A DNA stretch of 64,000 nucleotides from Paragordius varius. Lineage: Eukaryota; Nematomorpha. Shown piece by piece: positions 49,382 through 60,100 of the stretch (its first letter is position 1; each line of letters starts with the position of its first letter). A program made the translations under genes and the position numbers. The stretch is taken from NCBI GenBank assembly GCA_964247055.1, contig OZ176057.1:310001-374000 (forward strand), read 5' to 3'. The notes under the pieces are model-generated. The model saw nothing but the letters and a program-made list of their open reading frames with translations. It did not search any database and had not been told where the DNA came from.

Positions 49382-49498
49382 TTAGTTACTTCTCACAATT
49401 GGTTGCGGATTGTCTGCGGGATTTGCTTCAACGGTTTCATCGGTGACGGGACAGCAACAGCAACAACAAGTTTTTTTCAAAAATTTGATGAATTTCAT
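49382..49498 (-). CDS. Poly-cysteine microprotein (38 residues)
   Basis: A short frame opening MKFIKFLKKTCCCCCCPVTD and ending NPQPIVRSN. Its base composition is clearly richer in G+C and codon-like against the surrounding A+T desert. An in-frame TGA lies just upstream of the ATG and no splice acceptor is evident, so a one-exon gene starting at this ATG is the simplest reading; it could also be the last exon of a longer gene. Lys-rich start followed by six Cys suggests S-acylation and membrane attachment or metal binding; that is inference. No family recognised. Confidence 0.5.
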   Translation of the reverse strand: MKFIKFLKKTCCCCCCPVTDETVEANPADNPQPIVRSN

Positions 49499-50055
49499 AA
49501 AAACATTAATATTAATTCAAGAATCAAATTTACGTAATTAATTGTTGGTTGTATATTTTATATAACTATAAATAAACCCTATCGAATTGGGTAAAACTGT
49601 AAGAAATTTATTTTAAACTAAAAGCTGTCATTTAATCTTTAAAAAAATGTATAATTCAGCTAAGTTTGCTGTAATAATTTTAATATCCTTTTAAATTAGA
49701 TGCAGTAAAAATTTAGTTTTCACTACATAATATTTCTAAAAAACAACTTTTAGCGGAAAAAAATACTTAAAGTAATAAACCAGCCAAATATATAGGGTTT
49801 AACCGGACTTATAAAAATATATTACTCTTTTCCATCCTAAGCTTGTCTTAACAATTTCTGATATGCAACTAGTCGACCTCTTTAGAAGTTTTATAATCCC
49901 TGCTTATGTATGTAAGAAAAATTGATTTTAATTTTAATCTAAAGGAGATTTTATAACCTAATCAAGTTTAGTTAAAAATGTATAAGTTAGACAAAAATTT
50001 ATATGAATTGATTAGAAATCACCACTGGATTGTATAAAGCTTTAATGCAGTATAC
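49499..50055. other. Short gap between two minus-strand coding pieces
   Basis: A+T-rich with no coding stretch. If the exon at 50056-50197 and the frame at 49382-49498 belong together, this would be their intron; the frames give no proof. Confidence 0.35.
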
Positions 50056-50197
50056 CTGTCTTCATTTGAATTAAAATATTGAGAGTTCTACTCGATAATC
50101 CTTCCGGTTCACTTAAATAAGGAACCACCTTATTAATAAAATTAGCCCATTTTGTATCAATAGCTAACACAAGTGGTTCCAATATATAAATTAAGGG
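50056..50197 (-). CDS. Orphan coding exon of unknown protein
   Basis: The minus strand reads LEPLVLAIDTKWANFINKVV, then PYLSEPEGLSSRTLNILIQM, KT, and then a good donor (ACAG|GTATAC). The amino-acid mix is protein-like and unlike nearby A+T-rich translations. Upstream, the frame is closed by TAA at 50198-50200 with no acceptor between, so it may be a pseudoexon or the start may be non-obvious. Family not recognised. Confidence 0.4.
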
Positions 50198-50819
50198 TTA
50201 TTTTACAATCAGAGATGAAGAAAATTGAAAAGGGTTACGTCAATAAGAGTTAAGTCAGATCTTTTAGTCAATGAACCCATTTAAATGGCTTAAATGTGAA
50301 TGACCCAAACAGTTATGAAAAGTAACGAGACACCATTTTATAGCTCAATAATCCCTATACCTTAAAAGTAGGAGAGATATATGGTATATGAATTATTTTG
50401 AGGCGGCTTAAAAGGTTCATTTAAATGTCATTTAGCCAGCTAAACGACCCATTCAGAGGGACCTGACTTTACATATGTTGTAAACCGTGAGATTTCTATG
50501 TCTTAATCAATTTATTGTGGAATCTGAAGAATGATATACAATAAGCGTACCCTTTAAAAAATATTAGTTATTTGGAAGTGGCGAAAAATATCTATTCATT
50601 AATACATTCTTATGAAAAAATACACATTAATTTTTAATATCAACTAAATTGGCCCAAATAAATACATAGTTTTAACATATCTATCACGTTTTCTACAACT
50701 TCTAAAAGTCAATCGTTCAGCTTATTTAAACTGTATTACACATAGGAAAGGATTGACTGACAGGCTTTTCCCATTATTTTAGGGACGCCCATCGCAAAAG
50801 CTTTCCTGGCCCGCAATAC
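50198..50819. other. No gene seen
   Basis: Contains several AACCCATTTAAATGG-like blocks around 50270-50460 that look like worn repeat ends; nothing coding. Confidence 0.4.
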
Positions 50820-51086
50820 TATTTCAAAATTGAAAATGGGACAAAACGTCAAAAGTCAAATATTTTTTAAAAAGGCAACATTCTTCTTTAAACCATGGTT
50901 TTTCCTATATAATTTTTTAATTAGAGTTGCAAAATATATTATTTATTTAGTTGCAAATTAACAAATCTTTTTCATACTTTTTACAGTTTAAAACAATAAA
51001 TTTAAAAAATCAAGTTTAAAATATAGCGGTCTTAAGATTTGTATTTTTTAATTTACATCTTGTCGGTATAATTTCAATATTTGCTG
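50820..51086. mobile_element. MITE family A copy
   Basis: Left AAAATTGAAAATGGGACAAA ACGTC, right complement-like CTTGTCGGTATAATTTCAAT then ATTTGCTGTG. Worn ends. Confidence 0.55.
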
Positions 51087-51276
51087 TGATGCAGGAAATA
51101 TATTATTAAAAGGCAAATATTTTCCATAACTTTTAGACCTTGATTTTTCCGACATAAACTTGATAATTAAATTATGCACCCCAAGTATTGCTGTTTAGAT
51201 TTCACGTTCTGTAGTACTTAAATATTACCGTAAAACATAAAAATGGCGCGTCGCATTTAGATTATACTATTTAATC

Positions 51277-51493
51277 CCTACAATTCAAATTTACCCTTGA
51301 AAATTCAAATTCACCCTTAACTTTATTTTTTAATATTTTATAATATGAAATTCTGTTTATAATTAATAGAATTCAGGAAAAGTAAAATAGTCGTAAAAAT
51401 ATATTTCATATAAATGATGATTTATATTAGCCCAAAAACACATAATTTCTTTTTAGGATAAATGTAAATTGTTCTGAATTCGAATAGTAAATG
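51277..51493. mobile_element. MITE family B, copy 3
   Basis: AATTCAAATTTACCCTTG and AATTCAAATTCACCCTTA at the left, and worn complement GGATAAATGTAAATTG with GAATTCGAATAG at the right. Internal similarity to copy 1. Confidence 0.5.
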
Positions 51494-54400
51494 TTATATA
51501 TGATATCAGGAAATTTTCAGTTAAAAGATAAATGCGATATTACAAAAATATCTAAAAATATATGATACAGTCTATAAAAAGTTTAACTATACTATTAAAG
51601 ATTTTAATCTTAGTAATCCAAAGATGTTTGCTGCTCCTCTAAAATAGGCTAGTTCTCTTAAAGGTTTGCGAAACTTTGAGATTGCGCGATCTTTAGAAAA
51701 AAATGGATGCTTGGTTCAAAAATTTAATTTGGAAAACCTACCACATAATTTTAGGCGAAGATATTATACCAGCTTTTTCTTCAATATCTTGATGAAATAT
51801 CTATTTTTTGATTGAAAAATGCATCTGAATTTTTAAGCTCCTCGTAGTTTTTAGCCTAACAAATAAAGAAAATATTTACACCTTTGTGTTAATTGCTCCA
51901 TATTATAAAATCGCATTTGTTCACATTATGCTAAATAATTTTCTTTGGTGGAGATTCATTCCTTAATTTATTCAATATTTTTTCAAAAAATATAAGATGT
52001 GGTGTCCAACTGTTTTAAATTCGGACGCGTCTAAGATGGCTAAGTTTTTAAACAAAATGCCGATATTTCATACGTAAAAATAAATATATGCCAAATTTTG
52101 AGAGAAAAAAAGTTTTCTAAAATGGTTATCTTTGCCTAAAAATTTAATTTTTAGCAGTGACTTTGCCATTTTGAAGCATGTTGGAACCAGTATATCGCTT
52201 TAAGATATTATAAAACATTTTTTATATTGTTAAAAAAAATTTATCACCGCAAATAAAAAGGTTCTTTTGCCTTTAGACAATTTACATTTAATATAAATTT
52301 GAAACCGAAAGATGTTAGTATTCAAATAATTTTTTATATTTCAGTTTATTAATGTTACACAACAAAATTTTGCCATGGGTTCATTTCCTTCCATATTTTT
52401 TAAAGTATTTAATTTGAACAGACCAGGTATCCAATGACCCCAATTTGACTCAAGGAGTGGAATGTGTTGTATCCAAGTGTTAAAAAAATTTTTATATTTA
52501 TATTATTTCCATTTCCATCTTGATTCGAAATCGCATACCGCGCAAATCTTTTTTAGAAATTGAGTTTTCAATAAAGTAATGTTTTCAAAAATAATATTTA
52601 TGGCATATTTTACGATATTAAATATTACTGCGCATAGTTAGAAACTTGAATGGGTTAAAAATTTTGGTACTTTCAGAGCTCACATCTAAATTAAAACTTA
52701 GAAACATTGTTTGCTTTTTGCAAATAATATATTTTAGTGATATACAGAATGAAGCATATTTTTCATCAAAAAAATTTTATTTTAAAAAATGTGGGCAAAT
52801 TTTACCATTTTCTAATATATACCCCTTACCACAAAATGCAAATAACTTTTTGATATCTCTTGTAAGGCCAAAAAAACACTATGATAATCCTGAAACTTCC
52901 TATAAGAATATATTTATTTCAACAGATTATTTTTTTCAGACCCTGTGTAATATAAATATTCCATCACCAAAAAGAGTTTTGATATAATATGCGTTAATTT
53001 AGATAATTTTCGGTACGCAATTAACAAAGTATATATTATTTAAACACTTTTGAATCCAAAAATGCTTTATGATAATGCTGATACGTTTTCCTCAGAATAT
53101 ATAATTTAAATTGTATTTTTTATACCCCCGATTTTAAACGCAAATAAAGGTTAAAATCTATAGTTTTGGCCCAAAATTTGGTATTATTATACAATTTAGT
53201 CTTTTTTGTTTGCAAAATCAAACAAATAATATATATCAACATTTAACACAGTGCGCATAAAATAATAAACGAACATGAGTTTTATCTAGAATAATAAGAA
53301 ATCTCTTGAATAAGACCCCAAAAATTTAAGGGCAAAAATGCACCCCAAGACGGAAATCTTCCATTTTAGATTTTTGTCCATATTTTTTCTTATTGAGCAA
53401 ACACGATAAAACTTTTATTTATCATATAAAACTTAATATATTCTTAAAAAAAATAATACATAAAATTATTTTAAAACATCATAAATTTTTAAATTCCACA
53501 AAAATTCGTAAATTTTATGACAGTGTCGAAATATGTTAAAAAAATTAATTGTAAAAACTACATGTTATTATTATTTAACTTTAATACTAAACATACCAAA
53601 GAGTTGGTGTTTCTAAAGCAATGTATCTTTTAAACAGTGTAATAACCTTGTTAACATATTGGGGTAAAAGTACGTGGTTAAAATTTAATTATAAAACATT
53701 GTCTATATATTTATTAGAGTTTTGTGACTTCTATAGTCTAAAATCGGCGGCTCCGAAACCGATTGAATTAAACAGCTATTTTAAAATCCAAATCCAATAT
53801 TCGATCATCAAATGTAATAAAGATACTAAAATAATTTAATTTCATTTTCTAAACATAATATCCCTCTTTTCCTATGTATTTTAAAAAAACTTAATAAAAA
53901 TAATGGCGGTGAAAAATTTGAGAAAATTATTTTTACAATTTTATATAATTTTAACACTTCGATTCGAATTGGGGTGTCTAAATACCCCAGACTAAATTTA
54001 AATAATATTTTTAAAAAACTACTGAAGGAAACGGTCCCATTTTAAATTTATGCTTCTATCCTGATTAAAATTATATAAATATGACAAAATATCTTGATAA
54101 AATTTTGTTTTGAACAAAAAGTTCCATCTCAAACTACTTCGACGTCATTTTTATTTTACAAAATTTTTGGAAAATATCGTCTCCATCTATTTTTAAAGGT
54201 AAAACTAAAGCTAATTTTTTATATAAATTACATCTAACATTGATGGAAATGGAAAAGCGGTTTATTTTGTATTATTTTTTAATTTTAAAATTTGACACAT
54301 GTCACGTTGACGAAATTTTTACCTTTCGGTTTTAGATTAAAATAAGTAATATCAAGTATTTTTGAATAAAATTTTTAATATACTCGGTTTATTAATGTTA

Positions 54401-54801
54401 TATAAGTGCAAAATTTTGCCATAGTTTCGATTCCTTCCATACTTTTTAAAGTATTAGATTTTAAACAGGCCTGGGGTATCCAACAACCCCAATTTGAATC
54501 GAGGAACTAAAATGAGTGTGTTGTATCCAATTGTTAAAGGAATACTTGCATTATGTTAAGAGGCTACAGAAAGCATTTTATATTCAGCCTAATACCATAA
54601 TATTATTTAAAATATTTTTGTATTTCGAATCGCTTTGCGATAAACTACTTCAAAGGCTATAAAGTGTAAAATTGAGTTTCTTATTGCATCTCATATAAAA
54701 ATTATCAGTAATGATTATTAAAAAATAAATTATTATCAATACAAATATAAAACTGCTATGCATATCGTTTTAGCTGACGGTGTGAATTTGTGAATTTCAG
54801 C
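51494..54801. other. Repeat-derived desert
   Basis: A block of about 130 bp at 52370-52490 (CCTTCCATATTTTTTAAAGT, GGTATCCAATGACCCCAATT) recurs at 54413-54540. GCTGATACGTTTTCC at 53080 belongs to repeat family C. Open frames at 52646-52987 and 53621-53839 have background composition and no recognisable content. Confidence 0.45.
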
Positions 54802-55113
54802 ATGATTAAAAATTATACACTTGTTAGAAATTTGTCAAAAGCTATTCCGAAAGATATTGACCCAATAAAAAGAATATTTCTGGAAAAAATTAGAGAGTTT
54901 GACATTAATAAACAGTAATTTTTGCTGATATTTAGTAAATCTCCTTCTATACAACGTGATTTGGAAGATGCTTTGAATCGGCTAAAAGCTGTTTATGTTC
55001 AAGGAGAAAAGGATAAAAATCTTGATGAATTTCCTCAAATTCAATATCAAGGTTAACTAAAAATATTTATTTTAGATGCTAAATTTGATTTGTTGGATAT
55101 AACTAAAAATTAG
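54802..55113 (+). CDS. ATP5PF: ATP synthase coupling factor 6, mitochondrial
   Basis: Subunit F6 of the mitochondrial F1Fo ATP synthase peripheral stalk, which helps hold F1 to Fo at the inner membrane. Exons 54802-54914, 54936-55051 and 55076-55113 are split by introns of 21 and 24 nt and encode 88 residues, slightly shorter than the usual 108. The sequence aligns along its length: KDIDPIKRIFLEKIREF (human ELDPIQKLFVDKIREY), then QRDLEDALNRLK, then DEFPQIQYQDAKFDLLDI (human NTFPTFKFEDPKFEVIE). The N terminus MIKNYTLVRNLSKA is a basic, acid-free leader consistent with mitochondrial import, although short. An AG acceptor (TTTCAG) ends one base before the ATG, suggesting a 5' UTR intron or trans-splicing. 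AATAAA lies about 31 nt after the stop. Complete and intact. Confidence 0.93.
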
Positions 55114-57138
55114 AAACCTTTTTTGACTTAATTGGATTCACATAATAAATAAAAATGTTTTGCATTTTATAATATATAAAATCTTATGTCAGTTTTTAAA
55201 AAAGGTATATTGTTTGATAATGTAATTCTTATTAATAAAATTAATAACTTTTTTTAGTGCTAAATTATATATCGGATTGCTTTAATAATGGTATTTTTGT
55301 TAAATAATCAAAAAATTAAAATGTTTGGGAAAATAATAGTTTTCCATAACAATTGGGCTATGATCAATTAAAACAGTATTATTATTTTGTAAGCATTTCT
55401 TTATTATAGGTCCTTTACATCCATCATTGTCATATTGCAATGTTTTCGAAAAATACGAAGTTTTAACGTATAAAATCTTTCGAACGAAATGTCACAACTG
55501 AAAGACAATTATTAATTTTTTAACACGGCCATTTTAAAAAAAAAATTGTAAAAAATTATTGATTCTGTTACCATTGCGGTGTAAAACAATTAGTTCTATA
55601 GCGGCCTTTGAAAAACTATGTTTCTTATACTTATTATAATAGAACAAGCCGAAGAAAAAAATGCAAATCTCTAACACTTTTACCTCCTTTGGAAGGAGTA
55701 AATAGCGTATAATGGATATATTCTGTCTGAATTTCAAATTTTTACTGTAATATTTACTAGCGCCAAAATTATGATTACAGACCTTTTTAAGCACTCAGTG
55801 TTCGTATTGAGTGGTTTTTTCTGATAAATTTTAATTTATGTCAGTTTATTATTACTTTCGCAATCAATTTTATATCAAACCTACTGTTTGAATAAATAGT
55901 AATTAAATTTAATATTTATCATGCATACATTAACTTTGAAAAGCTTTTTTTCTGATAAATTTTCAAATTTTTAAAATGAGTATCAGTATCAGGGGTCAAA
56001 CAAGATCAATTTGACTTGACAGTTTCAGTCTGCACAAGACTCCCCAATCCCCTTCACAGCATAGCTTTCACGGGGCATTGATTACAAAAGTTTGATTTAT
56101 TCTAATATAAATAGGGAAGTTATATTTAAAGTTATAGCGGTTTACATTTATTCAAAAAAAATTTATTGATTACATTTATTATATTAAAATATTTTTTTGT
56201 TTATATTTTATTGTATTTAATAAGTTATCTTCAAAGGAAAAAAATGGTTGTTTCTATATCCAATTATTTGCAATAAAATGCTTGATGTACGTAAAGTATT
56301 TTGATTCAGTTAATATTACCGTATTTATTTAAGGTACAGTTAAAATATTGTAACATCGGCACATATGGGACCATAATTTTTTAAGCGTTTTGGGAAAACC
56401 TTCTTTTGTTTCTCATTCGATTGCATTTGCTAGAGTTGAAAGTTGCTGAGTTAAGAAATTTTATACGAAACTAAAATTATAAATCAAAGCCTTTGCACAC
56501 AGGGTAAGTTGTTAGACGTTTAATCTTATAAAGAAATATAAAGAGTTTTTTGAAATTACAGTTTTTAATTTTATATCCAATGTCAGAACAATATCATTTT
56601 TCCATGACGGTTATCGAACCAAGTTACATATGTCAAGTAAATTTAATATTCAGATGCGTTTTCTATTTTTTGGCAAATTTGACTGTAAAAAATATATGCC
56701 CGTAAAATTTTTATTGGGAAGACCAAAAATAATTTGAAATTAGGTTTATTATATAATTATTTTTATAGATGGTGCTCACATAATTTTGTTGTATATATAT
56801 TAATAAATTTAAATTAATGACCACTGTCCTATGATAATGTTTATATGAAAAAGAAAATTTATAATAAATAAAATACGTCTCAGAAAAAGTTATTTTCATT
56901 CTAAGAAATCAATCTAATCCGACAAATATCATCATTTATTTAAATAGTGTAAATGAGCATAAATAATATATGGTAATTATAATTCAAACAAAAAAGTGGT
57001 AAGTATGTATATAGACAAAATAGCAAAATATTTAATAAGAAAAAATATAAATGAAATAATTATATATGTAATATAAGTTAAGAACTTTAAAGATATGCGC
57101 CATCTAAATACTCTCCTCCAAATTTTAAATGCATTATA
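55114..57138. other. Intergenic region between ATP5PF and the collagen gene
   Basis: A+T-rich, with a moderately GC-richer patch at 56020-56080. Minus frames at 55534-55794 and 56711-56899 look accidental. The two genes converge here. Confidence 0.5.
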
Positions 57139-57144
57139 TTTATT
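57139..57144 (-). terminator. Polyadenylation signal of the collagen gene
   Basis: AATAAA on the minus strand, 17 nt after the stop codon at 57161. Confidence 0.55.
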
Positions 57145-57160
57145 TGGTTTACATCTTATC

Positions 57161-60100
57161 TTAGATAGAGCATACAACACAAGGTATTTCACGACCATCG
57201 GGATATTCCGAACAAGGCAAAGAACCGCATTTTGTTTCAACCAGAAAGAGAGCGGTTCCTTCACCAAACGTATTTTCAGGCAAATCGTAGGCTTCTGGTT
57301 CTTCATCCACGCAAATATAACTGGTGCGAGAGTTGTGTAATCCTTCATATTTTTCTCTAGACTTGCCTTCTTGAGTCGAAGGAAAATTAGAAATGGCAGA
57401 GGATGAGGCCATCAAATAGCCTTCATATTCAAGATGCCAAGCGTCCGAAGGACATTTGCTCATAGCCGGAAACATTATATTTTCTGATCTTCCTTGAACC
57501 CGACATAGAACACATACAGATCCACTGCGAGCTAAAGCTGACGTTCCAAATCTATCAGGAGCAATGGGTTTTGGGGCATTATGCTCCCGGTGGCGCCTTG
57601 TTTCATCTCGGGGATTCACTTCATTGTTATGAGAGTTTGATTGAAAACGCCTGCTTTCAGGACGCCGCAAAGTGTTGTAGGAAAAGGGTTGGGAGGATTG
57701 CCTTTTGCTCCTACGCGATCTTTCGTTCCTATTGGCATTTTGGGTAAAAATTCGAATCCTATACTCTGTTCCATATATAGTTGCATGAGATTGGAATCCT
57801 GGCACGTGCTCTTTCCATGTGGGTTTGCTCGGAAAACACAAAAAATTGGAACCGCTATCTCCCTGATTGAAGTGACCTCCAGCAATATAACCTAAAATAT
57901 AATTAAATCGTTACCGTCATATATTTTTTGACTACCAGATCTGCATTCACTTCTTCCCCAACGTGTGTAGATCGTGGTTAAATACTGTGAAAAATCTTTG
58001 GGTGCTTCTCTGCTTATGATTGTTGGAACAATATCTTCTAAAAATCAATTTATTACAGTAAAAATTGAAAATATACCGACAAAAACGTAGAAACAGTAAG
58101 ACTAATATTTTTTTAAAAAACCGCTATACTTTTTTAAAATTATTTTTTTTATCATAACTCATTGTACGCTGTAAATTATGAGATAGAGATGTAAATTGGT
58201 AAGATAGTCAGTTATATTAAAATTGTAATTAAATAGTTTCTATAGGAAAGCTTAAGCTTTAGAAGTATGATTATCCCTCGAAAAAATATTTGAATTTTAC
58301 TTTTTACGTTTTGTCTGTATAATTTCAATTTTTAATCTATAACTGATTTATTCATTACTAAAAAACAGTAGTCAAATTTATATGAGGTAAAAATTACTTT
58401 TAAACGATTTGTCCCAATCCTCATGGGCATCAGGGAATTCGGTATAACAGCCTTTTTCGCAGTATCCAGGCTTACCTGGGAGACCGGGAAGACCGGGCTC
58501 ACCCGGTGCCCCTGGTAATCCCTTGTCCCCCTTTTCGCCCGGCCATCCTGGGGCGCCAATATCCCCCTTCGATCCTGGAGAACCATCTTTCCCATTCCTT
58601 CCAGGTGCTCCTTGCCGGCCTGGCTCTCCTGGCCAACCAGGTAATCCTATACTTATGAAATAATGACAAAAAAGGTTAGGTAACAACAGAGTAAACTTAA
58701 ATCAAAATTACGAAAAAATGATTATGACCAAAACTTGATGGGTTACTGTGGATAATTTTGACACCTACGTTTGCATAATTTTTTAAGGACAATGTCTATT
58801 TTCATAGTATTTTATCGTATTTAAAAATTATATGGGCTCTGAGTTTTAAACCCGTAATAATTTTTAGGGATTTAATCAGCTAGGAAGTTAATATAAATAT
58901 TTATGCCTTTATCCCCAGGCGCTCCCGGAACGCCATCTTTTCCTGGTTTCCCGTGAGGTCCGATGTCTCCAGGATATCCAGGCTTTCCAGGTTCTCCTAT
59001 TAGACCAGGGTCCCCTTTATGGCCCTAAAAAATATAAATTACAATTTAGCCATCCATGTTGAATGATTTAAAATTATTTATGAGCAGTTACTGGTAATCC
59101 AGGTAATCCCGATTCCCCATCTTTTCCAGGCCATCCAGGCTTTCCTATCGGTCCTGGTTCGCCAGGCGGTCCTTGAGGCCCATCTTTTCCGTCAAATCCA
59201 GGGGGGCCGATTGCACCCTTAAAAAATATTATTAATATATGGATAATGAAAAAAATATGGTATAGGGATATTGTTTTCGTGCATATATATATATATATAT
59301 AATATGTATATATATTTATATTTGCTTTTATAAAGAATTACTGGCTCCCCTGAAGATCCAGGCAATCCGTCTTTTCCCGGCCAACCAGGTGGACCTGGCA
59401 AACCATCTTTACCAGGAACTCCGTCAACTCCATTCAGTCCATCTTTTCCAGGTATTCCAGATGGGCCCTCAAAAGAAACATCAATATAGTAATGTAATAC
59501 AGTATAACAAATAGAATTTAGATTTTGATGCATATCTGCTATATTTCAACCTAACTCCTAAAAATAGTACTATAACTTTGTGATAGTAATAAATATATAA
59601 ATACTGGCAGTCCTGGTGCTCCAGGAGGCCCAGGAAGCCCTTCAAGTCCTTCTTTTCCGGGCAAACCATCTTGACCTGGCGCGCCATCATGACCTTTATC
59701 ACCGGGTTGTCCTGGGTCTCCATGTGGACCCTAATCATGAAGCAAATAAATACAGTTATGATTGGGTTTTTGCCAGTTTAGTTATAATAACCGGCCAACC
59801 GCTTATGAATGCAGTATATATGGTCATAAGTCATATTAATCAAAAGAATAAAATATATGTTGATGGTCATAAGTCATATTAATCATAAGAATAAAATATA
59901 TGTTGTTACCAAACCAAATAAAACTAATTGAATTTTTTTACAGTCGCAATATGATAAGTAATTCTAATTTATAATTATATGGTATTGAAAATTTCGAGTA
60001 CTTTATATGAATATTAGTAAATACATGTTTTTTTCAGTTAGTTTTTATAAACGGTCATATAAGTCAGACTCAACCCTAATTACGGTATCAAATTTGTCGA

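Noticed and set aside
57641-57895. 84-codon plus-strand frame
   Set aside because: Shadow of the collagen C-terminal exon on the other strand.
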